The notes below the pieces were generated by a model. That model made no database searches and was not told the origin of the DNA. It saw only the letters and a list, made by a program, of their open reading frames with translations. Shown piece after piece: positions 54,165-63,261 of a stretch of DNA of 64,000 bases. The stretch is from Sphingomonadales bacterium Ga0077531 (lineage in GTDB: Bacteria; Pseudomonadota; Alphaproteobacteria; Sphingomonadales; Sphingomonadaceae). Made by a program: the position numbers and the translations under genes. The stretch spans positions 62,001 through 126,000 of the forward strand of contig LNED01000023.1 of assembly GCA_001464915.1 (NCBI GenBank), written 5' to 3'. How positions within the stretch are numbered: position 1 is the first letter of the stretch; each line of letters opens with the position of its first letter.

Positions 54165-55642
54165 TGGATTTCGCCGCTTCTTTTGCGCTGATTGCACCCG
54201 AATTGCTGCTGACCGGCGCGGGCCTTGTGCTGCTGTTGGTCGCTGCCTGGGGCGGGGATAAATCCGCGCGGCCCATCGCCATTGCGGCGGCAGCCGTGCT
54301 GTTTGGCGCCGGGATCATGCTGGTGCCGGGTCTGCATTTCGGCGTGGACGGCCCGGCTACGCTGGCGTTCGGCGGGTTGATCAAGGTTGATAGCTTTGCA
54401 CTGTTCGCTAAGGCGCTGATCTACCTTGCCGCGATTGGTGCGCTGATGATCGCGCACGCGTTCTTTACCAGCGCGGCAGCGGGCACCGAACGGGTGATGC
54501 GCGCTGAATACCCGGTGCTGATCCTGTTCGCCGCGCTAGGCATGAGCATTATGGTGTCGGCCAATGACTTTATGACGCTGTATCTCGGGCTCGAACTCAA
54601 CAGCCTCTCGGCCTATGTGCTGGCAGCGATCCTGCGACGCGATACGCGGTCGGGCGAGGCGGGGTTGAAGTACTTCGTGCTAGGCGCTTTGGCTTCGGGG
54701 ATCCTGTTGTATGGCATGAGCCTGCTTTATGGCTTTACCGGCGGTACGGGTTTCGCGGCGGTGCGCGCAGGCCTGACCGGCGAGATGGGCACAGGCGCGC
54801 TGTTTGGGGTGATCTTTGTGCTCTCCGGCCTCGCATTCAAGATTTCCGCCGTGCCATTCCACATGTGGACGCCCGACGTGTACGAAGGCGCGCCGACGCC
54901 GGTGACGGCGTTCTTCGCCACCGCGCCCAAGGTTGCAGCCGTGGCGCTGACCGCTCGGGTGGTGTTCGAAGTGTTCGGCGCGCAGGTCGACGCATGGCAG
55001 CAGATCGTGATGTTCATGGCACTCGCCTCGATCATCTTCGGCGCGCTGGGGGCGATTGGGCAGGAAAATCTGAAGCGTCTGCTGGCCTATTCCTCGATCA
55101 ACAATGTCGGATTCATCCTGCTGGGCCTTGCTGTCGCCAATCAGGACGGGGCAAGCGCGATGCTGGTCTACCTGTTCATCTATGTCGCGATGAGCCTCGG
55201 CAGCTTTGTTGCGTTGTTGATGCTGCGGGACGAGGACGGCGCGTTGTTTGAAACATTCGCCGACATTCGCGGGCTTTCGGTCACCCGTCCGCTGATTGCG
55301 TGGGCGCTGCTGGTGTTCATGTTCAGCCTTGCAGGCATCCCGCCGCTGCTCGGCTTCTATGCCAAGTTCGTGATTTTCCAAGCGACGGTCGAAGCGGGAT
55401 TGGTTGCTTTTGGTGCGATTGCCATCGCTGCGAGCGTGATCGGCGCGTTCTATTACATCAAGTTCGTCAAGGTGATGTTCTTCGATGAGCCCGCAGGTGT
55501 GGTCACCGGCAAGAGTGGGGCTGCGCATTGGGTGTTGCTGGCGCTGACGGCGGCAATAGTTTCGCCGCTGGGTTATCTCCTGACGCCGTCGCTGACCGAT
55601 CTGGCTGACAAGGCCGCAGCCTCGCTGTTCTTCGTTCCTTGA
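54164..55642 (+). CDS. nuoN: NADH-quinone oxidoreductase subunit N
   Basis: A 492-residue antiporter-like subunit closing the complex I operon. Signature segments are YLGLELNSLSAYVLAAILRRD near residue 145, PFHMWTPDVYEGAPTPVTAF near 232 and NLKRLLAYSSINNVGFIL. The downstream birA starts at a TTG inside the nuoN stop, so transcription and translation continue into it. Confidence 0.96.
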   Translation: MDFAASFALIAPELLLTGAGLVLLLVAAWGGDKSARPIAIAAAAVLFGAGIMLVPGLHFGVDGPATLAFGGLIKVDSFALFAKALIYLAAIGALMIAHAFFTSAAAGTERVMRAEYPVLILFAALGMSIMVSANDFMTLYLGLELNSLSAYVLAAILRRDTRSGEAGLKYFVLGALASGILLYGMSLLYGFTGGTGFAAVRAGLTGEMGTGALFGVIFVLSGLAFKISAVPFHMWTPDVYEGAPTPVTAFFATAPKVAAVALTARVVFEVFGAQVDAWQQIVMFMALASIIFGALGAIGQENLKRLLAYSSINNVGFILLGLAVANQDGASAMLVYLFIYVAMSLGSFVALLMLRDEDGALFETFADIRGLSVTRPLIAWALLVFMFSLAGIPPLLGFYAKFVIFQATVEAGLVAFGAIAIAASVIGAFYYIKFVKVMFFDEPAGVVTGKSGAAHWVLLALTAAIVSPLGYLLTPSLTDLADKAAASLFFVP

Positions 55643-56376
55643 TCGAAACTGTAGCAACCACCGGTTCGACCAACGCCGATCTTGTCGCACGGTTGCGGGC
55701 AGGCGAGAGCATCCCGGAAGGATACTGGCTGCGCGCCGAAACGCAGACCGGCGGCAAGGGACGCAGCGGCCGGACATGGATCAGCCCGCCCGGCAACCTC
55801 TATACAAGCACGGTAATCAATCTGCGCGAGGGAGATCCGCCGCCGCAGACGTTGGCGCTGGTGATCGGTCTGGCGGTCTATGATCAGGTCGACCAATCGC
55901 TGATGATCAGTGACCAACGCGATGTCATGCTCAAATGGCCGAATGATGTGCTGGTGCGTGGGGCCAAGGTTGCGGGCATCCTGCTGGAGCGATGCGGCGA
56001 TGCGATTGTGGCCGGGATCGGGATCAACATTGCCTTTGCGCCGCAGATCGAGGGGCGCGCCACAACCTGCATCACTGCGCTCAATATGAAGTACGATGCA
56101 GATCCAGAACATGCGCTGTCCTTTCTCGCGCCCAAAGTGGCTGAACAGCTTGCCCGCTGGCGAGCCGATGGCTTGGCCGCTTTGATCAGCCGTTGGAGCC
56201 GCGCTGCCCATCCGGTGGGCAGTCCGCTTTCGGTCAACACGGGTGATGGCACGATGTTCAACGGTACGTTCGCAGGGCTCGATGAAGGCGGGGCGCTGCG
56301 GCTGCGCTTGGATAATGGCACGACACAAACTATTCACGCGGGCGAAGTTTCGTTGATTGCAGAAGGAAACGGCTGA
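55639..56376 (+). CDS. birA: Biotin--[acetyl-CoA-carboxylase] ligase (monofunctional)
   Basis: A 245-residue biotin protein ligase. The biotinyl-AMP loop is GRSGRTW at residues 41-47 and the catalytic lysine region is LKWPNDVLV with VAGILLE. The N-terminal DNA-binding domain of E. coli BirA is absent, so it should not repress transcription. TTG start overlapping the nuoN stop (TTGA). It shares one base with the coaX ATG. Confidence 0.9.
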   Translation: MIETVATTGSTNADLVARLRAGESIPEGYWLRAETQTGGKGRSGRTWISPPGNLYTSTVINLREGDPPPQTLALVIGLAVYDQVDQSLMISDQRDVMLKWPNDVLVRGAKVAGILLERCGDAIVAGIGINIAFAPQIEGRATTCITALNMKYDADPEHALSFLAPKVAEQLARWRADGLAALISRWSRAAHPVGSPLSVNTGDGTMFNGTFAGLDEGGALRLRLDNGTTQTIHAGEVSLIAEGNG

Positions 56377-57170
56377 TGCTGCTGGCCGCCGATGTGGGGA
56401 ACACCAATGTCGTTTTTGCTCTGTTCGCACCCGATGTGGACGGCACGCTGACGATCCGAGCACGCTGGCGGATCGCCACCGATCCGCGCCGCACGGGCGA
56501 TGAATACGCGGTCTGGCTTCTGCAACTCCTCACCATCGAAGGAGTGGAGCGTAGCGCCATTACGCAGATCATTGTCGCCTCGGTGGTGCCGCGCGCAGAC
56601 CACAACCTCACCGTGCTGTGCGAGAAGTATTTTGGCATCACCCCGATGTTTGCTGGTCAAGGCAAGGCCGCATGGCAGTTCGAGATCGACGTCGATCAGC
56701 CCTCGTCGCTTGGGGCCGACCGCGCGCTCAACATTCTGGCGGCGCATCACAAATACGGCGGTGATCTGATCATTGTCGATTTCGGCACTGCGACCAAATT
56801 TGAAGCGGTTGATTTTACCGGCGCCTATAAGGGCGGATCGATTGCGCCGGGGATTAACCTCTCGCTTGATGCCTTGGTTGGCAAGACCGCCAAACTGCCC
56901 CGCATCGCAATCCGTGCGCCTGCCAGCCGCAGCGTGATTGGCCGCAACACTGAAGATCAGATGCTGATCGGGGTGTTCTGGGGCTATGTCGCGATGATGG
57001 AAGGTATGGTCACGCGGATGAAAGCTGAAATCGGACGTCCGGCAAAGGTTGTAGCCACCGGCGGGCTCGCCATATTGTTCGATGACGCAACCGAAATCTT
57101 TGACCACGTCGATGCCGACCTAACTTTGGACGGCCTCGCCATTCTTGCGCGTCAGGCCGAAACCGCCTGA
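56376..57170 (+). CDS. coaX: Type III pantothenate kinase
   Basis: A 264-residue ASKHA-fold kinase for the first step of CoA synthesis. Motifs are DVGNTN at residues 6-11, [13 protein letters not shown] near 110 with the substrate-binding G-A-D-R, and [12 protein letters not shown] near 130. Complete and intact. The birA-coaX-rnj order next to nuoN is common in alphaproteobacteria. Confidence 0.93.
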   Translation: MLLAADVGNTNVVFALFAPDVDGTLTIRARWRIATDPRRTGDEYAVWLLQLLTIEGVERSAITQIIVASVVPRADHNLTVLCEKYFGITPMFAGQGKAAWQFEIDVDQPSSLGADRALNILAAHHKYGGDLIIVDFGTATKFEAVDFTGAYKGGSIAPGINLSLDALVGKTAKLPRIAIRAPASRSVIGRNTEDQMLIGVFWGYVAMMEGMVTRMKAEIGRPAKVVATGGLAILFDDATEIFDHVDADLTLDGLAILARQAETA

Positions 57171-57205
57171 ATTCACGCGTCTCTTTTTACAGAACCGGAC
57201 ATACC

Positions 57206-58861
57206 TTGAAGAAAGATTTTACCCCCGAAGACGAATTGCTGTTTCTTGCACTGGGAGGGTCGGGGGAGATTGGCATGAACGTCAATCTCTATGGCTGTCA
57301 GGGCAAATGGATCATGGTCGATCTGGGCATGACCTTTTCGGGCACCGAATATCCCGGCGTCGATCTGGTGTTTGCCGATCTCGATTTCATTGAGGAGCGT
57401 GCGAAGGACCTACTCGCCATCGTGCTGACCCATGCGCATGAAGATCACATCGGCGCGGTACCTTACTTCGCTGGGGAACTCGGTGTGCCGCTGTATGCCA
57501 CGCCGTTCACCGCTGATCTGGTGAAGCGCAAACTCGAAGAAGCTGGCCTGCTCGGTAAGGTTGAGATCAACATTATCGAGGAAGACCACGGCGAGATCGA
57601 CATTGGCCCGTTCACGATCACCTATCTGCCGCTGGCGCACTCCATTGCTGAAGGCAACGCGCTGCTGATCGACACGCCGCACGGGCGCATCTTTCACACC
57701 GGCGACTGGAAGCTCGACGAAGAACCGATCATTGGCGAGCCCACCACTGAAGAAGAATTGCGCGAAATCGGCGATGAAGGCGTGCTGGCGCTGGTGTGCG
57801 ATTCGACCAATGTGTTCAATCCCGAACCGTCCGGCTCCGAAGGCGCAGTGCATCGCGCGCTGATGGAAGAAGTTGCGCGCCACACAGGCAAGCGAGTGGT
57901 CGTCACCACCTTTGCCAGCAATGTCGCGCGGCTCCACACATTGGGCGAAGTCGCACGTGAAACCGGGCGGAAAATCTGCGTTGCGGGCCGTTCGCTCGAC
58001 CGGATTATCGAGGTTTCGCAGGACAATGGCTATCTTGAAGACTTCCCTACGCCGGTGAATTTTGAAACCGCGATGGGCCTGCCCCGCGGCGAGGTGTTGA
58101 TTATTGCGACTGGCGGACAGGGCGAGCCGCGCGCCGCATTGGGCCGGATGGCGGAGAAGAGCCACCCGATCGAACTGGCCGCGGGCGATGTGGTGTTGTT
58201 CTCGTCGCGCCAGATACCGGGCAATGAAATTCCGATTGGCAAGATCCAGAACCAGCTCGCCGCGCGCGGGATCCAGATGGTGACTGATCGGCAGGCCTTT
58301 ATCCACGTTTCGGGTCACCCGGGGCGGCCTGAATTGGAGGCGCTATACGAATGGCTGCGGCCTGAAGTGCTGGTTCCGGTTCACGGCGAAATCCGCCATA
58401 TGGCCGAACAGGTTCGGGTCGGCAAAGCCGCTGGCATTCCGGCGCAGGTCTTGCAGAAGAACGGCGACATCATCCGCCTTGCCCCCGGTAAACCGGGCAA
58501 GCTTGCCGAAGTGCGCGCGGGCCGATTGGTGCTCGATGGCGACATCATCGCGCCCGCCAATGGCGATGCGATCACCATGCGTCGCCGCATTGCGCAGGAT
58601 GGCGTCTTGATCGTCGTGCTCGCCAGGGGGCAAGCGCCGCTGGTTGAGGCGATTGGATTGCCACTGGATGAAGATTTGCCCGAATTCCTCACCGAAGCGG
58701 GCGGCGATGTGCTGACCGCGATCAAGCGGCTGAAGGGCAAGGACGCGAAAGACCCTGCAGTGATCAAGGAGGCAGCCCGGCTTGCCGCACGGCGCGCGGC
58801 CCAGCGTTGGTCTGGCAAGAAGCCTCAGGTGCGCGTGGTTATGCCGGGGGCGCCCGCCTGA
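57206..58861 (+). CDS. rnj: Ribonuclease J
   Basis: A 551-residue metallo-beta-lactamase/beta-CASP ribonuclease. The metal motif is H76-A-H78-E-D80-H81, with later HSIAEGN and FHTGDWKLD and the C-terminal IHVSGHPGRPEL. It processes and degrades RNA from 5' ends or internally. TTG start at 57206 with GGA upstream; no better ATG. The DUF1467 gene shares its last base. Confidence 0.93.
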   Translation: MKKDFTPEDELLFLALGGSGEIGMNVNLYGCQGKWIMVDLGMTFSGTEYPGVDLVFADLDFIEERAKDLLAIVLTHAHEDHIGAVPYFAGELGVPLYATPFTADLVKRKLEEAGLLGKVEINIIEEDHGEIDIGPFTITYLPLAHSIAEGNALLIDTPHGRIFHTGDWKLDEEPIIGEPTTEEELREIGDEGVLALVCDSTNVFNPEPSGSEGAVHRALMEEVARHTGKRVVVTTFASNVARLHTLGEVARETGRKICVAGRSLDRIIEVSQDNGYLEDFPTPVNFETAMGLPRGEVLIIATGGQGEPRAALGRMAEKSHPIELAAGDVVLFSSRQIPGNEIPIGKIQNQLAARGIQMVTDRQAFIHVSGHPGRPELEALYEWLRPEVLVPVHGEIRHMAEQVRVGKAAGIPAQVLQKNGDIIRLAPGKPGKLAEVRAGRLVLDGDIIAPANGDAITMRRRIAQDGVLIVVLARGQAPLVEAIGLPLDEDLPEFLTEAGGDVLTAIKRLKGKDAKDPAVIKEAARLAARRAAQRWSGKKPQVRVVMPGAPA

Positions 58862-59142
58862 TGCAGATCACTTCGATTGCGGCGATCTATTTTCTGTTCT
58901 TCGTCATGAGCGCGTTTGTCATGCTGCCGTTCGGTGTGCGAACCGCTGATGAAGCCGGGGAGGCCAAGGTACCAGGGCAGGCGGATAGTGCGCCTGTCGA
59001 TTTTCGCCCCGGCAAGGTTGCTGCGCGCGCATCAGTGATCGCCGCGCTTGCGACGGCGCTATTCGTCGCCAATTATCAAAATGGGTGGATCACCGTCGCT
59101 GACATCGATTTTCTGCCCAAACCACCGGCGGCTGAAGGTTAA
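58861..59142 (+). CDS. DUF1467-family membrane protein
   Basis: A 93-residue protein with two helices (about 4-24 and 60-78). The N-terminal pattern YFLFFVMSAFVMLPFGVRTADEAG is typical of DUF1467, a short alphaproteobacterial family usually next to rnj. Function unknown. ATG overlaps the rnj stop; its TAA nests in the stop of the convergent coiled-coil gene. Confidence 0.85.
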   Translation: MQITSIAAIYFLFFVMSAFVMLPFGVRTADEAGEAKVPGQADSAPVDFRPGKVAARASVIAALATALFVANYQNGWITVADIDFLPKPPAAEG

Positions 59143-61511
59143 TTCCGCAGCCGCTGGATCGCTTGTGCCAGCGCGACATAGAGCTTGCCCATTTCCGATC
59201 CCAGCACGGTCACGCTCAGCACATGGCCGTCGCGGGTGGAGAGCATCGAACGCAGCATCGCCTCGAAATCGTGGATGTAGCGGCTGACATTGGCCCGAAA
59301 CGCGTCATCGCTGTTGTAGAGCCCGGCGATATCTCGCGCGGTGCCATTGTCGATCAAGCGCACCGCACGGCGGGTAAAAATGCCGCGGTCGCCCTTCAGA
59401 TAGGCGTCCCACGCGGTGTCGGTCACCTCGGTAGACAGAGCAGTAGTGATGTCGATCGCCGCGGAATTGAGGCTGTCAGTGATCAGAGCCATGCGCCGGG
59501 CGAAGTCATTATTGACCTGCTCTTCGGCCAATTCACGTGCGCGGGCGATGCGCTGTTCGAGATTGCCGGTGAGCTCATTCACTCGCACCAGTTGATCGCG
59601 GAGCTGGATCACCGCTTCACGCCCCACGCCTGAGGCGTGAGCGGCTGATTGCTCAAGCTTGCCAATTGTCGTCGCGGCTTCATTGCGCAACGCGCGTTCA
59701 AGCACTTCGACCGTCTCTGCCCCGATGCTTTCCGCCAGCACCACGGCTTTCTCGCGAGCACCAGTGTCGAGCGTTGCGAACGCCTGTGCAATCGCGCCTT
59801 CGAGCATGCCCAGCGCCTCGCGCAATTGTTCCTGCGTCTCGGCGGCGAGCGTTCCGCTTTCCTCGGCCAGCCGCGCGAACCCGCCGCGCAGGCCTTGTAA
59901 CCGTGCGAGCGCATCTTCGGATTGTTCGGCCAGACGCGATTTGAACCCGGCGATGGCGATTTCCGCCGCGTCGATCTCGCTGCGGGTGAGCAGCAGATAT
60001 TCGGACAGATCGCTGCCCTGCTGGCTTGACCGCAGCATAAGCTGATTGACCTTGTCGGCGCGGGCTTCGGTGTCGCTGAGCGAGGTTTGTGCAGCAGCAA
60101 TGGCTGCGGGCAAATCTTCGCGGGTCGCGCGGGCGCCTGATTGGATGATTTCGAGCAGTCGAATACCGCTCTCTGTCAGTGCGGCAAGGCGCGTTTCTGT
60201 TTCCGCCAACGCAGCGCGCTTGTCAGCCAGTTGTTCCCCGAGGGTGCCGAGCCCTGCGGCCAGACTGTTACGCGCGGTGTCGCCGTGATCGCCAATTTCG
60301 CGCATCACTGCACCGAGTTGATCAAGCCGTGCTGCAATCGCCTCACCATGGGCGAGCAATTTTTCCGTATCAGCGATCTGCGCCTCGCGCCGAACCGCCA
60401 ACGCATCGTCGAGCGCGGTGAGTCGCTGCGCCAGTATTTCGCTCGCCTGGGCCTCGTGTGTTTCGAACGCCGCCTGCCGCTGTTCCAGTTGCTCTGACAA
60501 TGCACGGCTGCGTTCGGTTAGCTGGCTATCAAAGGCATCAATCTCAGCGGTCGCTTGCCGCGTCCGATCATTCAGAGCCGCAAGGGCCGCGGCCTCCAGC
60601 GCATCGAGCCGGGCGCGGTATGCCTCGGTGTCGTTTTGCAGCGCGGAGAAGCGATGGGATACCAACGCCTCAATCCGGGTCAGCTGTTCTTCAAATCCGC
60701 CCAGCGTCTCGCCGACCCGTTGTCCAAGACTGCGCACCTGCGTCTCGCTGGCCGTGCCGAAGGTGTTGAGACGATCAAAGCCAGCGACCAGCCGTTCGAG
60801 TTGATCCTGCGCATTGCGCCCTGCGCCGCCAATCTGGTTGGCGACATCGCGCGCCGCATTGGCAATCACCGGCAGGTCATCGCGCAGCCGGTTCATATTG
60901 CCGAGCGCAGTGTCGCTGGCGCTGCCAATTGCATCAACCTGCACGCCATTGGTGGTGATCAGCGCCTGCAATTCGCCCGCATGGGTGGAAATCCGCTCGG
61001 CCGCGATCCGGCCAAGGGCTTCAAGATCGCGGGACTGGGCTGCGAGAAACTCGCGCGCGAGGCTGAGCTCGCGGTTGACCACTTTCAGCCGCGCTTCGAG
61101 TGCAACGCTTTCCTGGCTCATCAAAGCGGCGCTGGCGGCAAAACGGTTAGCCTCGGCCCGTGACGAGCGCATGGCGAGCAGCCATACGATTCCGATCAGC
61201 GCCACCAGCACCGACCACTGTACTGCCCAAGCTGCCCATTCAGCCGGAGCCGCGCCGTTCAGCATGGCGGTCTGATGGGCCCAGACATAAAATCCCGTCC
61301 AGCCTGCGACCGCCAAAATCGCCAGCGTCGGCGCGATCCATCCAAACCGGGAAGGGGGCGGGGTAGGTTCGGCTTCTTCCAGCCAACTTTCCGAAAGCTC
61401 AAGCTCGCCTGCGGTGTCCGTCGCAGCGGTTTCCTCGGCCAATGCCGATCCCGCCGCGCCATTATCGCTGCTCTTTTGCCCTAGGGCGCGTATCTCATGC
61501 CGTCCTGCCAT
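59139..61511 (-). CDS. Membrane-anchored coiled-coil protein, unknown function
   Basis: A 790-residue protein. An acidic N terminus of about 55 residues is followed by two membrane helices (about 57-78 and 93-114). Some 600 residues of Ala/Glu/Gln/Arg/Leu-rich coiled coil then run to about residue 690. The last 90 residues form a distinct compact segment (DTAWDAYLKGDRGIFTRRAVRLIDNG to the end). The pattern recalls chemoreceptor or structural tethers, but no signalling hairpin motif is evident. ATG 61511 is the start closest to the divergent Hpt-like gene that leaves a promoter region. Confidence 0.7.
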   Translation of the reverse strand: MAGRHEIRALGQKSSDNGAAGSALAEETAATDTAGELELSESWLEEAEPTPPPSRFGWIAPTLAILAVAGWTGFYVWAHQTAMLNGAAPAEWAAWAVQWSVLVALIGIVWLLAMRSSRAEANRFAASAALMSQESVALEARLKVVNRELSLAREFLAAQSRDLEALGRIAAERISTHAGELQALITTNGVQVDAIGSASDTALGNMNRLRDDLPVIANAARDVANQIGGAGRNAQDQLERLVAGFDRLNTFGTASETQVRSLGQRVGETLGGFEEQLTRIEALVSHRFSALQNDTEAYRARLDALEAAALAALNDRTRQATAEIDAFDSQLTERSRALSEQLEQRQAAFETHEAQASEILAQRLTALDDALAVRREAQIADTEKLLAHGEAIAARLDQLGAVMREIGDHGDTARNSLAAGLGTLGEQLADKRAALAETETRLAALTESGIRLLEIIQSGARATREDLPAAIAAAQTSLSDTEARADKVNQLMLRSSQQGSDLSEYLLLTRSEIDAAEIAIAGFKSRLAEQSEDALARLQGLRGGFARLAEESGTLAAETQEQLREALGMLEGAIAQAFATLDTGAREKAVVLAESIGAETVEVLERALRNEAATTIGKLEQSAAHASGVGREAVIQLRDQLVRVNELTGNLEQRIARARELAEEQVNNDFARRMALITDSLNSAAIDITTALSTEVTDTAWDAYLKGDRGIFTRRAVRLIDNGTARDIAGLYNSDDAFRANVSRYIHDFEAMLRSMLSTRDGHVLSVTVLGSEMGKLYVALAQAIQRLRN

Positions 61512-61581
61512 GGGACATGCATACCACACCCGGAATCGGGATAAACCCCGCTTTAACCCAATTCGGCGTATCTCTTGCCGC

Positions 61582-61893
61582 ATGGCGTTTGATAATGGTG
61601 CTCTGGATGCGACTCTTGCGGCGGCGGCCGGCGATGATGCCGCGCTGCTGCACGAACTGCGCACGGCGTTTCTGGAGAGTGCCGCGAAGCAGCTCGACCT
61701 GCTCAAGCGTGCGCGCTGTGATGGCAACTGGAACGTTGCAGCGATGCGGCTGAAGGGGTTGGCGGCCAGTTTCCACGCCGACGACCTGCTACAGGCTGCT
61801 GAAATCGCGCTTCACGCCGCGCCCGGAGAACCGCGCGCGATTCGAGAAATTGAGGCTGTGCTCGCCCGCTTTTCGCGCGGAGCGCGCCGCTGA
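61582..61893 (+). CDS. Hpt-like four-helix protein lacking the phospho-histidine
   Basis: A 103-residue helical protein whose core AAMRLKGLAASFHADDLLQAAE matches the Hpt phosphotransfer motif around A-H-x-L-K-G. The histidine position is methionine M55, so conventional phosphotransfer should not occur. It may act as a binding or decoy Hpt fold. ATG 61582 is divergent from the coiled-coil gene, 70 bases apart. Distant homology to Hpt is inferred from the motif alone. Confidence 0.6.
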   Translation: MAFDNGALDATLAAAAGDDAALLHELRTAFLESAAKQLDLLKRARCDGNWNVAAMRLKGLAASFHADDLLQAAEIALHAAPGEPRAIREIEAVLARFSRGARR

Positions 61894-62004
61894 TCCGCCA
61901 GGACGCTGCGCAGGACGGGTAGAACGCCGCAATCCTGCTTGAACCCCTGACCTGAAACCGCCAATCCTCAGCGCTTGCTGCGATGTTTTCGGGATGAGGT
62001 GGGT

Positions 62005-63219
62005 ATGCGCACAGGACTGATCGCTGCGCTCGCACGTACCGAGGCTGGCGCCCTGCGCGCCGATTTGCCGTTGGCGGGCCGATCGGTACTGGCTTGGCAA
62101 GTGGCGTTGCTGCGCGAATTCGGGGCTGAGCGTATTATCTGCCTATGCGAAGGGACGGCGGGCGAAGTCCTGCGGTTGCAACACGAAGTGGAATCAGCGG
62201 GCGTGGCTTTTCACGCGCTGAACGGTTTTGCCGCGCTGCCGGCACTGGTACGTGCTGAGGACGAACTGATCATCCTGCGCGACGGCTTGGTGCCCGATCT
62301 GGCGTTGGCCCGGGAGATGATAGGGGGCCACGCGATGAAAGCGGGGGGCGCCGCCCTGCAAAAGGGTGTCGCTTGCCTGCCCGCCGATCACCCGCTGGCT
62401 GCCACCCACCCCGAAGATTTCGAACGGATCGATGCGGCCCGCCATTGGGCCGGACTACTGGTAATGCGCGGCGCTCCGGTGCAGCAGTTGGCTGATTTCC
62501 CCGCCGATGCCGATGCGATTTCGGTACTGCTGCGGCTTGCACTGCAGGCTGGGACGCCGTGTCGGGAATTGGGACCAAGCGATTTGGCACCCGAGACGTG
62601 GCTGCTTGCCATTAGCGACCAAGCGGTGGCGGCGCATGAAGCGGCTCTGATCAACGCAGCTGTGCCTGCGCCCGATTGGCGCGCGCCAATCGCGTCGCTC
62701 GCCGCAGTTTTGGTGCGTAGCCTTGCGCCGCGCGGGTTGGGGCAGGGGGCTTTGATTACGGCGGCGACTGCGGCGCTCATGTTGCTGGGTGGGGTCTTTG
62801 TAGCAGCATCGGGCGGAGCGGAAGGCGGGTTGGCGCTTGCCGCTGCTGGAGGCTTTGCGGCGCGGGTTTCCGGCGCTTATGCGGCTTTGGCAGCCCGACT
62901 GCGGCGTCGGCCCGAGGACGGCCGAAAAGACGCGGCGCTTGGCCTTACCGTGGATGCTTTTGCCGCGCTGACACTATGGTTTGCGCTGGCGCCGTGGCCG
63001 GATTGGGCGCCGTTGGCAGTGTGTGGGCCGATTGTGATTGGGTTGGCGCGGCTCGTTTCGCGCGATGCTGAGACCACGCTGGCAGCAATAGCCTCGGACC
63101 GGGCAAGCTTGCTGTTGTTGCTGGCGCTGGCGGCATGGCTCGGCTTCTTGCCCGAGACGGCGGCGCTCACCGCGCTTGCGTTGCTGGCTGCTTTGCTGCT
63201 GCGCCGACGCGCCAATTGA
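62005..63219 (+). CDS. Nucleotidyltransferase-like protein fused to membrane helices, unknown function
   Basis: A 404-residue protein. The first 110 residues resemble a nucleotidyltransferase/GlmU-MobA-type fold (PLAGRSVLAWQVALLREFGAE). The middle is soluble and the last 170 residues form about five membrane helices. The layout is like proteins fusing a nucleotidyltransferase to a CDP-alcohol phosphatidyltransferase, but the D-G-x2-A-R...G-x3-D-x3-D signature is not readable. ATG 62005 has GAGGTGGG upstream. Function unassigned. Confidence 0.6.
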   Translation: MRTGLIAALARTEAGALRADLPLAGRSVLAWQVALLREFGAERIICLCEGTAGEVLRLQHEVESAGVAFHALNGFAALPALVRAEDELIILRDGLVPDLALAREMIGGHAMKAGGAALQKGVACLPADHPLAATHPEDFERIDAARHWAGLLVMRGAPVQQLADFPADADAISVLLRLALQAGTPCRELGPSDLAPETWLLAISDQAVAAHEAALINAAVPAPDWRAPIASLAAVLVRSLAPRGLGQGALITAATAALMLLGGVFVAASGGAEGGLALAAAGGFAARVSGAYAALAARLRRRPEDGRKDAALGLTVDAFAALTLWFALAPWPDWAPLAVCGPIVIGLARLVSRDAETTLAAIASDRASLLLLLALAAWLGFLPETAALTALALLAALLLRRRAN

Positions 63220-63261
63220 ACTAACGCTGATTTAACTATGTAGGGGCTAAACCTTGCGAGG
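63220..63261 (+). promoter_or_regulatory. Short AT-rich spacer, possible promoter
   Basis: TTGAAC (63217-63222) and TATGTA (63238-63243) are 15 bases apart, a suboptimal promoter-like pair. The spacer ends with the GAGG Shine-Dalgarno of the next gene. Confidence 0.25.
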
